Source: Streptomyces cynarae
GTDB lineage: Bacteria; Actinomycetota; Actinomycetes; Streptomycetales; Streptomycetaceae
Assembly: GCF_025642135.1 (NCBI RefSeq)
Contig: NZ_CP106793.1
Location: forward strand, 1,781,001-1,845,000
Direction of reading: 5' to 3'
Length of the DNA: 64,000 nt
Shown: one piece after another, positions 45,499-55,999 of the stretch
Position numbering within the stretch: position 1 is the stretch's first letter
Layout of the letters: each line of letters begins with the position of its first letter
Translations under genes and position numbers: made by a program
The notes under the pieces: generated by a model
The model's input: only the letters and a program-made list of their open reading frames with translations
What the model was told of the DNA's origin: nothing
Databases searched by the model: none

Positions 45499-46704
45499 TC
45501 ATTCTCCGGATCGTCCGTCCCCATTCACTGGGTGCACTGCCTCGAGGACACCGGGAAGCGCCTGGAGCAACGCCTGCACCTCGTCGTCGCCGAGGTTCAG
45601 CGGCGGCATCAGCCGTACGACGTTCGGGGCGGGCGCGTTCACCAGGAGGCCGGCGTCCTGAGCCGCCTGCTGCACCTGTGGCGCGAGCGGCTCGGTGAGC
45701 ACGATACCCAGCAGAAGGCCCGCGCCCCGGACATGTTCGATCAACGGGTGGCCCAGCGACTCGATTCCGTCCCGCAGCTTCTCGCTCTGCCGCTTGACGT
45801 TCTCCAGCAGGCCCTCACCCGCGATGGTGTCGAGCACGGCGAGGCCGGCGGCGCACGCGACGGGGTTGCCGCCGAAGGTCGTGCCGTGCTGGCCCGGCAG
45901 GAGCAGCTCGGCGGCGCGGCCGAAGGCGACGGTGGCGCCGAGCGGCAGCCCGCCGCCGAGTCCCTTGGCGAGGGTGACGACGTCCGGCAGGACGCCCTCG
46001 TGGGCCTGGTACTCGAACCAATGCCCGGTACGGCCGACGCCGGTCTGCACCTCGTCGAGCACGAGCAGCGCCCCGGTGGCGGCGGTGATCGCGCGGGCCG
46101 CCTTCAGGTAGCCGGCGGGCGGGACCACGACCCCGTTCTCGCCCTGGATGGGCTCGATGATGACGAGTGCCGTCTCCTCGGTGACCGCGGCGGCCAGGGC
46201 CTGCGCGTCGCCGTAGGGGACGTGGGTGACGTCGCCGGGCAGCGGCAGGAACGGCTCCTGCTTGCCGGGCTGACCGGTCAGCGCGAGGGAGCCCATGGTG
46301 CGGCCGTGGAAGCCGCCCTGGGTGGCGACCATGTGCCGGCGGCCCGTCAGCCGGCCGATCTTGAAGGCGCCCTCGTTGGCCTCGGCGCCCGAGTTGCAGA
46401 AGAAGACCTTGCCGTCGCGGCCGAAAAGCTGAAGGAGCCGTTCGGCGAGGGCGACGGGCGGCTCGGCGATGAACAGGTTGGAGACGTGGCCGAGGGAGGC
46501 GATCTGCTTGCTCACGGCCTCGACGACCGCGGGGTGGGCGTGACCGAGGGCGTTGACCGCGATGCCGCCGACGAAGTCGAGGTACCGCTTGCCGTCGGCG
46601 TCCCAGAGCTGGGTGCCCTCACCGCGGACGAGGGGCAGCCGCGGGGTGCCGTAGTTGTTCATGAGCGCGCCCTGCCACCGCGCGGTCAGTTCCTCATTGC
46701 TCAC
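45499..46704 (-). CDS. argD: Acetylornithine aminotransferase
   Basis: A 401-residue class III PLP aminotransferase that makes N-acetylornithine. It contains [18 protein letters not shown], the [13 protein letters not shown] phosphate-site region, [30 protein letters not shown] and the PLP-lysine segment [16 protein letters not shown]. The GTG start overlaps the argB stop by 4 nt. It lies between argB and argR in the operon. Confidence 0.97.
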   Translation of the reverse strand: MSNEELTARWQGALMNNYGTPRLPLVRGEGTQLWDADGKRYLDFVGGIAVNALGHAHPAVVEAVSKQIASLGHVSNLFIAEPPVALAERLLQLFGRDGKVFFCNSGAEANEGAFKIGRLTGRRHMVATQGGFHGRTMGSLALTGQPGKQEPFLPLPGDVTHVPYGDAQALAAAVTEETALVIIEPIQGENGVVVPPAGYLKAARAITAATGALLVLDEVQTGVGRTGHWFEYQAHEGVLPDVVTLAKGLGGGLPLGATVAFGRAAELLLPGQHGTTFGGNPVACAAGLAVLDTIAGEGLLENVKRQSEKLRDGIESLGHPLIEHVRGAGLLLGIVLTEPLAPQVQQAAQDAGLLVNAPAPNVVRLMPPLNLGDDEVQALLQALPGVLEAVHPVNGDGRSGE

Positions 46705-47632
46705 GACTCCCCCTGTTCGTCCGGCTTCTCGTCGGGCACGACCATCGTGCCGATGCCTTCGTCGGTGAAGATCTCCAGCAGGATCGAGTGCTGTACCCGG
46801 CCGTCGATGACGCGTGCAGTGCGGACGCCGCCCCGCACGGCGTGCAGACAGCCCTCCATCTTCGGCACCATGCCGGAGGACAACTCCGGCAGCAGCTTTT
46901 CCAGTTGGGAGGCGGTCAGGCGGCTGATCACCTCGTCGGAGTTCGGCCAGTCCTCGTAGAGGCCCTCGACGTCGGTGAGGACCATGAGGGTTTCGGCGCC
47001 CAGTGCCGCAGCGAGTGCCGCAGCCGCCGTATCAGCATTGACGTTGTAGACATGTCCGTCGTCCTGACTGCGGGCGATGGAGGAGACGACCGGGATACGG
47101 CCGTCGGCGAGCAGTGCCTCGATCGCGCCCGTGTCGATCTCGGTGATCTCGCCCACCCGTCCGATGTCGACGGACTCGCCGTCGATCTCGGGCGTGTGTT
47201 TGGTGGCGGTGATGGTGTGCGCGTCCTCGCCGGTGAGGCCGACGGCGAACGGGCCGTGCTGGTTGAGCAGCCCGACCAGTTCGCGCTGCACCTGCCCGGC
47301 GAGCACCATCCGTACGACGTCCATGGCGTCCTCGGTGGTGACCCTCAGGCCCGCCTTGAACTCGCTGACGATGCCGTGCCGGTCGAGGGCGGCGCTGATC
47401 TGGGGGCCGCCCCCGTGCACGACGACCGGCTTCAGTCCGGCATGCCGCAGGAAGACGACGTCCTGCGCGAACGCGGCCTTGAGCTCCTCGTTCACCATCG
47501 CGTTGCCGCCGAACTTGATGACGACGATCTTGCCGTGGTGGCGGGTCAGCCAGGGCAGCGCCTCGATGAGGATCTCGGCCTTGGGCAGCGCGGTGTGTTT
47601 GCGCGTCGTGCCGGACTTGGGAGAAGTGTCGC

Positions 47633-47636
<4 letters not shown>
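46701..47636 (-). CDS. argB: Acetylglutamate kinase
   Basis: A 311-residue amino-acid kinase that phosphorylates N-acetylglutamate. It has [68 protein letters not shown] and [16 protein letters not shown]. An N-terminal helix ([18 protein letters not shown]) resembles that of arginine-inhibited hexameric kinases, so feedback by arginine is likely. The ATG overlaps the argJ stop by 4 nt, and its own stop overlaps the argD start. Confidence 0.97.
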
Positions 47637-49862
<2,226 letters not shown>

Positions 49863-49942
49863 CCTGGAGATCGGGTCCGTGACGAGCCGTGTGGCCGGAT
49901 GCGCCTACGACCACATGTACACCCACCGCTTGCGGCCATCGC

Positions 49943-49973
49943 TTGACCTGGAGCACGCTCCAGGTTCTACGGT
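49943..49973 (+). promoter_or_regulatory. MerR-type promoter with 19-bp spacer
   Basis: TTGACC (49943-49948) and TACGGT (49968-49973) are 19 bp apart. The spacer contains the perfect palindrome ACCTGGAGCACGCTCCAGGT (49946-49965). An over-long spacer carrying a dyad is the signature of MerR activation by DNA distortion. Transcription would start at or near the merR ATG at 49980, giving a leaderless mRNA. Confidence 0.85.
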
Positions 49974-49979
49974 CTTGTC

Positions 49980-50411
49980 ATGACCAGCGGACAACCCCTC
50001 CCGCAGGATCGGCAACCGACCCTGACCATCGCCCAGGTCGCGGAGCGCACCGGCCTCTCGCACGACACCCTGCGCTACTACGAGAGGGCGGGCCTGATCG
50101 AGCGGGTCGGCCGGACCACAGGCAACCAGCGGCGCTACGACGCGGCCGATCTGGCCTGGCTGGAGTTCCTGCTGCGGCTGCGCGAGACGGGCATGTCGAT
50201 CGCCGACATGCAGCGCTTCGCGCAGCTGCGGGCGCAGGGGGACGACACGGTCGCGGACCGGCTGGCGATGCTGCGGGAGCACCGCGCGGGGCTGGCGGAA
50301 CGGATTCGCACGCTGCGCCGCAACGCGGCCGCGCTGGACGACAAGATCGACCACTACGAACGGCTGCTGGGCGACATGCCCACGCAGCCGGGAACGGATG
50401 AGCGGACATGA
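49980..50411 (+). CDS. MerR-family transcriptional regulator
   Basis: A 143-residue MerR regulator. The winged helix is LTIAQVAERTGLSHDTLRYYERAGLIERVGRTTGNQRRY, and a dimerisation coiled coil (RLAMLREHRAGLAERIRTLRRNAAALDDKIDHYERLL) follows. The short C-terminus has no Cys pair, so it is not a metal sensor of the MerR/ZntR kind. It resembles the group controlling small oxidoreductases. The promoter dyad indicates autoregulation, and the stop overlaps the next gene by 4 nt (ATGA). Confidence 0.92.
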   Translation: MTSGQPLPQDRQPTLTIAQVAERTGLSHDTLRYYERAGLIERVGRTTGNQRRYDAADLAWLEFLLRLRETGMSIADMQRFAQLRAQGDDTVADRLAMLREHRAGLAERIRTLRRNAAALDDKIDHYERLLGDMPTQPGTDERT

Positions 50412-50845
50412 GCGAGAGCACCACCCGTGACGAGCGTTTCGCCCGCGGTCTCGAGGTCCTGAAGAAGGTCGACGGCGAGGCCGGGCAGCGGGTCGTCGAC
50501 TCGCTCGCCGACATCAGTCCCGAGCTCGGCCACCAGATCGTCTCCTGGGCCTTCGGTGAGATCTACGACCGGCCCGGGCTCGCCCCGCGCGACCGCCAGC
50601 TGGTGACGCTGGGCATGCTCACCGCGCTCGGCGGCTGCGAGGCCCAGCTCGATGTGCACGTGAACGCGGCACTGAACGTGGGCCTCACCCCCGAGCAGAT
50701 CGTCGAGGCCCTGCTGCACTCGGCGGTGTACTGCGGCATACCGAAGGCGCTGAACGCGACCTTCGCCGCGAAGAAGGTCTTCGCCGAGCGCGGGCTGCTG
50801 CCGCCGGGGCAGCAGCCCGCACAGGCCGCGGCTACCTCTGCTTGA
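50408..50845 (+). CDS. Carboxymuconolactone decarboxylase-family protein
   Basis: A 145-residue all-helical CMD-family protein with DERFARGLEVLKKVDGEAGQ, YDRPGLAPRDRQLVTLGMLTALGGCEAQLDVHVNAALNVGLTPEQIVEALLHSAVYCGIPKALNA. It keeps the family's single Cys and His region but not the CxxC of AhpD, so it is probably not an AhpD-type peroxidase partner. It is translationally coupled to merR, which makes it the likely regulated output. Its stop overlaps the end of the convergent glycosidase remnant by 14 bp. Confidence 0.87.
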   Translation: MSESTTRDERFARGLEVLKKVDGEAGQRVVDSLADISPELGHQIVSWAFGEIYDRPGLAPRDRQLVTLGMLTALGGCEAQLDVHVNAALNVGLTPEQIVEALLHSAVYCGIPKALNATFAAKKVFAERGLLPPGQQPAQAAATSA

Positions 50846-51571
50846 TCCTGAGGAAGGTGATCGAGTCCGCCGGGAAGGTGTAGGTGAACCTGTCGGCGAC
50901 CCCGCTTAAGGTGGACGTGACCGGGGTGACCGGCGTGTCCGACTCGGTGTTCACCGCGTCGGGCGCCGCCGCGAGCGTCGTCACCCGGGCCCGGGGGCGA
51001 CCTTCGCGCCGCCGAGGTCGGTCGCCGTGCGGGCGGCCGCGTCCTGGGCGTTGACGACCTTGACGACCAGCTCACCGGTCTTCGCGTCCCGGGTGACGAC
51101 CTGGCGGAACGGCTCGGCCGGCTTGTCGTCGGTGAAGCCGCCCCACTGCTGACCGTCGAGGTACAGGGTCACCTGGCGGCCCCTGACCTTGATGTCGATG
51201 TCGTAGGCCCGGCCGGTCTCGACGGATCCCGGCTTGGAGAGGAGCGTGGACTTGCCACCGTCCGCCGCCTGCTCGACCGCGGACTGGGTGTTGCCCCAGC
51301 CGCCCAGGTTCCACCAGTAGTAGTTCCCGGTGTCCTTGACGCCGAAGGCGACGAGGAAGCCCTCCTTGCCGGACTTCTTGGTGGCCTTCACATGCAGGTC
51401 GTAGTCGTGCCAGGAGGGGTCGCCGGCCTGCACCATGGTGTTCTCGGCGGCGGTGTCCGTCTGGACGTACTGGCCGTCCTGGATGCTCCAGCTGCCGCCG
51501 CCCATGTGGGTCCGCTTCGCGGCGTCACCGGAGAAGTCAGCACTTCGAACGGCAAGATAGAGAGGCGGCAT
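50832..51571 (-). pseudogene. C-terminal remnant of a secreted glycoside hydrolase (arabinofuranosidase-like)
   Basis: Only a concanavalin-like sugar-binding C-terminal region is left: GGGSWSIQDGQYVQTD, DYDLHVKATKKSGKEGFLVAFGVKD, YYWWNLGGWGNTQSAVEQ and VTLYLDGQQWGGFTDDKPAEPF. I associate this tail with Streptomyces GH51-type alpha-L-arabinofuranosidases. No catalytic domain, signal peptide or start is present upstream, where the DUF6314 gene begins. The frame also breaks near the GGGCCCGGGGGC run at 50985-50997. After it, the expected ending (VTTLAAAPDAVNTESDTPV to ITFLRIKQR) continues in another frame to TAG at 50832-50834. Confidence 0.75.
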
Positions 51572-51614
51572 GATCGCGTCAATGGGGCGTGCAAGGACAG
51601 GAGGACAGAGAGCC

Positions 51615-52091
51615 ATGGCGGTGGACACCTTCTGGCCGGTCGAGGACGTACTGGCCCATCTGGCCGGGCGTTGGCACGTGGAGCGCACCGTGCGGGACCT
51701 CGCGAGCGGCGAGGAAGGCCGGTTCAGCGGGACGACGGTGTTCTCACCGAGGGAGGGCGGCGGGCTGCTGCACCACGAGTCCGGCACTTTCCTCTGGCAG
51801 GGTGCGTCCCGGCCCGCCGAGCGGACGCTGCTGTTCCTGCCCGGCGCCTCGCCGGGCACCTCGGACGTCGCGTTCGCGGACGGCCGCCCCTTCCACCACC
51901 TCGACCTCACGACCGGTCACCACGTCGCCGAGCACCCGTGCGCGGCGGACCGCTACCGAGGCGAGTTCACCGTGTACGACGAGGACCACTGGCGCACGGT
52001 GTGGCGGGTCGGCGGGCCCGCGAAGGACCTGCTCCTGACCACCGACTACACGCGAGCGCCGGCCTCCCAAACGTCAGACGCGCTGATGTGA
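51615..52091 (+). CDS. DUF6314-family protein
   Basis: A 158-residue protein of the DUF6314 type, a lipocalin-like small beta barrel. Segments are VLAHLAGRWHVERTVRDLASGEEGRFSGTTVF, GLLHHESGTFLW and DRYRGEFTVYDEDHWRTVWRVGGPAKDLLLTTDYTR. The function is unknown; the HLAGRW start recalls fatty-acid-binding-like nitrobindins. Its last 18 bp overlap the 3' end of the convergent phosphatase-like gene. The promoter must lie within or near the degraded glycosidase 5' end. Confidence 0.82.
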   Translation: MAVDTFWPVEDVLAHLAGRWHVERTVRDLASGEEGRFSGTTVFSPREGGGLLHHESGTFLWQGASRPAERTLLFLPGASPGTSDVAFADGRPFHHLDLTTGHHVAEHPCAADRYRGEFTVYDEDHWRTVWRVGGPAKDLLLTTDYTRAPASQTSDALM

Positions 52092-52661
52092 CAGGGCCTC
52101 CAGGCGCAGGTTCCAGCGGCCTCCGTGCCCGGCCAGCGTCACCGTCGACAGGGGGCGGACGTCGATGTTCCAGTACGACGACGGCTGCGCCCTCAGCGCG
52201 TACACCAGGGCCGCCCGCACCACCGAAGGCTCCGCCACGGCGACGATACGGCTGCCGTCCTCCACGGGGCGCGTGTCCAGCCAGCCGCCCACGCGGGAGA
52301 TGAACGCCAGCAGCGACTCACCGCCGTGCGGCGCGGAGCGCGGGTCCGCGAGCCAGGCGTCCACCGCCGAGGGCTCCCGGGCCATCGCCTCGCCCAGCGT
52401 GAAGCCGCGCCAGCGGCCCATGTCGCAGTCCCGCAGCGCCGGCTGCACCAGCGGCGCGTACCCGAGCGCGTCCCCGGTCGCCCGGCTGCGTGGCGTGGGC
52501 GAGCAGTAGCGCAGCTCGGCCGCCGCCAGCGGCACCAGGTCGGGGGCGACACGCTGCACCTCGTCCCAGCCGGCCTGGTCCAGCGGCCGGTCGTCCTCGA
52601 AGCGCTCCGCGAGCAGCGAGGAACTGCGCGCGGCGGCGACGAACGTGACCCGAAGATGCAT
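52074..52661 (-). CDS. Histidine-phosphatase-superfamily protein lacking both active-site histidines
   Basis: A 195-residue protein with the phosphoglycerate-mutase-like fold: an N-terminal strand, RPLDQAGWDEVQRVAP, the Arg motif YCSPTPRSRATGDALG, CDMGRWRGFTLGEAMAREP, HGGESLLAFISRVGGWL and VAVAEPSVVRAALVYAL. The usual RHG after strand 1 is AARSS, and the second catalytic His (normally SHGG) is replaced by AEPS. Phosphohistidine chemistry is therefore not expected. It may bind a ligand or act on another protein. The Arg and helix framework remain, so this looks like a repurposed rather than decaying gene. Confidence 0.8.
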   Translation of the reverse strand: MHLRVTFVAAARSSSLLAERFEDDRPLDQAGWDEVQRVAPDLVPLAAAELRYCSPTPRSRATGDALGYAPLVQPALRDCDMGRWRGFTLGEAMAREPSAVDAWLADPRSAPHGGESLLAFISRVGGWLDTRPVEDGSRIVAVAEPSVVRAALVYALRAQPSSYWNIDVRPLSTVTLAGHGGRWNLRLEALSHQRV

Positions 52662-52734
52662 GCGGCGATCGTCGGGCGCGCAACTGCGCAGGTCAAGAGG
52701 GATTACTCAGGAGTTACCAAGGGTATCGCCGACG

Positions 52735-53202
52735 TCACGCACGGACCGGGTTCGACGGGTCGAACCGGTGCACCATCCACTGGTCCGGCCGGTCGAGCGG
52801 CTCGAACCCGAGCTTGGCGTAGACCCCGTGCGCGTCGCTCGTCGCCAGCAGGACGCGGCGCAGCCCGAGCGGAGCGAGCTGGTCGCGGACGGCACCGACC
52901 ATGGCGGTGCCGATGCCCTTGCCGCGTACCGAACGGTCGACGTAGACATCGCAGAGCCAGGCGAAGGACGCCTCGTCGGTCACCACGCGAGCGTACGCCA
53001 CCTGCTCGCCCGAAACGGCGTCGTACACCCCGAAGTTGAGGGAGTTCGCGACGGCGCGCTCGTGTTTGTCCCGGGGCCGGTCGATCGCCCAGTACGCGTC
53101 GGTGGCGAGCCAGCGGTGGGTGCGGTCGATGTCGATCCGGGCGGAGTCGGCGGAGAATTCGTAGCCGTCCGGGAGGCCGGGCGCGTCGGTGGTGGCCGTC
53201 AT
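52735..53202 (-). CDS. GNAT N-acetyltransferase
   Basis: A 155-residue acetyltransferase: IDIDRTHRWLATDAYWAIDRPRDKHERAVANSLNFGVYD, WLCDVYVDRSVRGKGIGTAMVGAVRDQL with the acetyl-CoA loop, and GVYAKLGFEPLDRPDQWMVHR. It matches the common actinobacterial GNAT group with a tryptophan-aspartate start (W-AIDRPR). The substrate is unknown. It is followed by the phosphatase-like gene after a 73-bp gap without an ORF. Confidence 0.87.
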   Translation of the reverse strand: MTATTDAPGLPDGYEFSADSARIDIDRTHRWLATDAYWAIDRPRDKHERAVANSLNFGVYDAVSGEQVAYARVVTDEASFAWLCDVYVDRSVRGKGIGTAMVGAVRDQLAPLGLRRVLLATSDAHGVYAKLGFEPLDRPDQWMVHRFDPSNPVRA

Positions 53203-53261
53203 GACGGGAGACTCGCAGGTCGGGGCGGTGCTGTCGAACGAATTCGGACGGATGGCGATCG

Positions 53262-54702
53262 CTACCGGGTCCGGAACACCTCGTGGCAGGCCGTGCGCAG
53301 GCGGCGTACGCCCTCCGTGATCTCCCCCTCCCCCGCGGCGGCCGCGAAGCTCAACCGCAGGTGCGGGGCCGGGGGTTCGGCGCTGAAGTAGGGGCGGCCG
53401 GGGGTGACCGCGACCCCCGCGCGCAGGGCGCCCGCCGTGAGGGCGGACTCGTCGGTGCCCTCGGGCAGGCGTGCCCAGAGGTGGTAGCCGCCGGACGGGA
53501 TGTACGGCAGGGCGAGTTCGGGCAGGTGCAGGCGCAGGGCGGCGGTCATCGTGTCGCGGCGGTGCCTCAACTCTGCGGCGACGGCGCGCAGATGGCGCGG
53601 CCAGGCGGGCGAGCCGACGAGTTCCAGCGCGGCCTCCTGGAGGGGGCGTGGCACGAAGAAGGTGTCGACGATCTGGATGGCGCGCAGCCGTTCCAGGACA
53701 GGGCCGCGGGCGGCCAGGGCTCCGACCCGGAAGCTGGGCGAGGTCGCCTTGGTGAGGGAGTTGACGTGCACGACGACGCCGTCGAGGTCCTCGGCGGCCA
53801 GCGGGGGCGGCAGGGGACCGGCGTCCTCGTGCACCAGTCGGCGGACGAAGTCGTCCTCGATCACGAACGCTCCGGCGTCGCGCGCGATGCGCAGCACCTC
53901 GCGTCGGCGCTCGGGGGCGAGGACCGCGCCGGTCGGGTTCTGGAACAGCGGCTGGCAGACGACGACACGGGCGCCGGTCGCGCGGAACGCGTCGGCGAGC
54001 AGGGCGGGCTTGACCCCGTCCGCGTCGACCGGCACGGGTACGGGCCTCAGGCCGCCGCGCGGGCGATGGCGAGCATGCCGGGATAGGTGGGCGACTCGAC
54101 GAGGACGGGGGCGCCGGGCGGCGCGAGGGCCCGTAGCGCGGTGGTCAGCGCGGACTGGCCGCCCGCGGTGATCAGCACGTCGGCGGCGGTGGTCGCGCCG
54201 CCGATGCCCCGCGCGAACCACTCGCGCAGTTCGGCGACGCCTTCGACGGGCGGCCGGGCCCAGACGCCGGGGCGGCGGCGGCGCGGGAGAGGGCCGCAGC
54301 CATGGCCCGCTCGGGCTGCAGTGAGGGGTGCAGATAGCCGCCGGTGAACTCGATGACACCGGCGGGCGGGGCGGCCAGCGAGACGACCACTCCGGACGCG
54401 TCGACGCTGCGCGGCACGAGCTCGGCGGAGGCATCGGCGCTGAGCGCGACCTCCTGCCAGGCGGTGTCCCCCACGGCCGGGGCCGCCGCACGCGGTTCCG
54501 CCCGGAAGGCCCCGGCTCCCGGGCGCGTGACCACCAGCCCCTCGGCGGCCAGCAGGGCGAGCGCGCGCGACACGGTCACCGGACTGACCCGGAACCGGTC
54601 GACGAGCGCACGGCTGGACGGCAGCTTCTCCCCCGGCGAGTAGCGCTTCAGCTCGGGTCGTAGGCGTTTCGCCAGGTCGGAGACGCTGCTACTCTCTTGC
54701 AT
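53262..54702 (-). CDS. MocR/GntR-type PLP regulator, frame interrupted twice
   Basis: Read with two single-base corrections this is a 481-codon MocR regulator. A GntR winged helix (KRYSPGEKLPSSRALVDRFRVSPVTVSRALALLAAEGLVVTRPGAGAF) is joined to a class I aminotransferase-like domain (VLITAGGQSALTTALRALAPPGAPVLVESPTYPGMLAIARAA, CQPLFQNPTGAVLAPERRREVL, VIEDDFVRRL, VHVNSLTKATSPSFRVGAL with the PLP lysine). Breaks lie at the GGGG run 54269-54272 and at about 54045-54060, where an in-frame TGA follows. Each fits one missing base. It is divergent from an EamA exporter whose start codon overlaps its own, so it probably controls that gene. Confidence 0.82.
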
Positions 54703-54724
54703 GAGGACACAGGATAGCGCTACT
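54688..54724. promoter_or_regulatory. Direct repeats and promoter elements at the MocR/EamA junction
   Basis: GCTACT occurs at 54688-54693 and 54719-54724, 31 bp apart (three helical turns), on either side of the overlapping start codons. MocR regulators typically bind such direct repeats. On the minus strand TATCCT lies about 10 nt before the mocR ATG, suggesting a leaderless mRNA. Confidence 0.45.
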
Positions 54725-55633
54725 GCCCCCACATCGATAGCAGTGACCGCGGCGGTCACAGGGGCCGACTCGGCCCGCCGCCGCACCGGCACCCTCCAGG
54801 CCGCCCTCGGCGTGGTCGCCTTCTCGCTCACCTTCCCCGCCACCGCCTGGGGACTCGAGGGATTCGGCGCCTGGTCGCTCGTGGCCGCGCGCAGTGTGCT
54901 CGCCGCCCTCATCGCCGGCGGGTGCCTGCTGGCACTCCGTGTCCCGGTGCCCGCGCGGGCCCACTGGGCGGGGCTCGCCGTGGTCGCGGCCGGCGTGGTG
55001 CTCGGCTTCCCGCTGCTGACCACCCTCGCCCTGAAGACCTCGACCACCGCGCACGCCGCCGTGGTCGTCGGGCTGCTCCCCCTGACCACCGCCCTCCTCT
55101 CCGCACTGCGCGTCCGCACCCGGCCGTCCCGCACCTTCTGGCTCGCCGCCCTCGCCGGCGCCGCCGCCGTCATCGCGTTCACCGTGCAGCAGAGCGGCGG
55201 CGCGCTGACCGGCGCGGACGCCTACCTCTTCGGCGCCCTGCTGATCTGCGCCGCCGGCTACACCGAGGGCGGCCGGCTGGCCCGGGTCATGCCCGGCTGG
55301 CAGGTCATCGGCTGGGCCCTGGTGCTGTGCCTGCCGCTCACCGTGCCCGCCGCGGCCGTGGCGCTGTCGTACGAGCCGGTCCACCTCACCGCGCACAGCG
55401 TGGCCGGGCTGCTGTGGGTGGCGGCCGGATCGCAGTTCCTCGGGCTGGTCGTCTGGTACCGGGGCATGGCCGGCATCGGCATCCCCAAGGCGAGTCAGTT
55501 GCAGTTGGCCCAGCCCCTGCTCACACTGGTGTGGTCGGTACTGCTCCTCGGTGAGCACCTCACCCCGGCCGCACCGCTCACGGCCGCCGCGGTCCTCGTG
55601 TGCATCGCGGTCACCCAGCGGGCGCGGGGCTGA
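54701..55633 (+). CDS. EamA-family (DMT) transporter
   Basis: A 310-residue transporter of the drug/metabolite superfamily with ten predicted spans in two EamA repeats (LGVVAFSLTFPATAWGLEGFGAWSLVAARSVLAALIAGG; ASQLQLAQPLLTLVWSVLLLGEHLTPAAPL). Such proteins export amino acids or related metabolites. The ATG at 54701-54703 overlaps the mocR ATG on the other strand by two bases. A GTG at 54743 is an alternative start if the mRNA begins later. The PLP-binding regulator next door suggests an amine or amino-acid ligand. Confidence 0.88.
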   Translation: MRTQDSATAPTSIAVTAAVTGADSARRRTGTLQAALGVVAFSLTFPATAWGLEGFGAWSLVAARSVLAALIAGGCLLALRVPVPARAHWAGLAVVAAGVVLGFPLLTTLALKTSTTAHAAVVVGLLPLTTALLSALRVRTRPSRTFWLAALAGAAAVIAFTVQQSGGALTGADAYLFGALLICAAGYTEGGRLARVMPGWQVIGWALVLCLPLTVPAAAVALSYEPVHLTAHSVAGLLWVAAGSQFLGLVVWYRGMAGIGIPKASQLQLAQPLLTLVWSVLLLGEHLTPAAPLTAAAVLVCIAVTQRARG

Positions 55634-55780
55634 CCGGGGCGGGGGACGGACCGGGACGACCGGCGCCACCGGCCGCGGCTCGCGGCCGCAGCGAGTGAGC
55701 CGAAGGGGCTGTATGACCGGAGGCGAGCCGCCTGAAAATGGGACCGATACTCCCGCAACGCGACGAGGAGGGCCCAACAG

Positions 55781-55990
55781 ATGCGCGCAACTGTGGGCGA
55801 CAAGCTGGTGCAGCACGGCAGGATCGTCGGACAGCACGACAAGGTCGGCGAGATCGTCGAAGTGATGGGCGCGGACGGCAACCCGCCGTACCGGGTCCGC
55901 TTCCAGGACGGGCACGAAGGGGTGTGCTCACCCGGCCCGGACACCGAGATCCGCCACAAGGAGGACGCCGGCCGGCCGATCGGACAGTAG
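55781..55990 (+). CDS. DUF1918-domain small protein
   Basis: A 69-residue SH3-like barrel protein (MRATVGDKLVQHGRIVGQHDKVGEIVEVMGADGNPPYRVRFQDGHEGVCSPGPD). This matches DUF1918, a common actinobacterial family of unknown function whose members are about this size. AGGAGG precedes the ATG. It stands alone; its end is 10 bp from the convergent GH10-like gene. Confidence 0.88.
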   Translation: MRATVGDKLVQHGRIVGQHDKVGEIVEVMGADGNPPYRVRFQDGHEGVCSPGPDTEIRHKEDAGRPIGQ

Positions 55991-55999
55991 GGACCGTGT

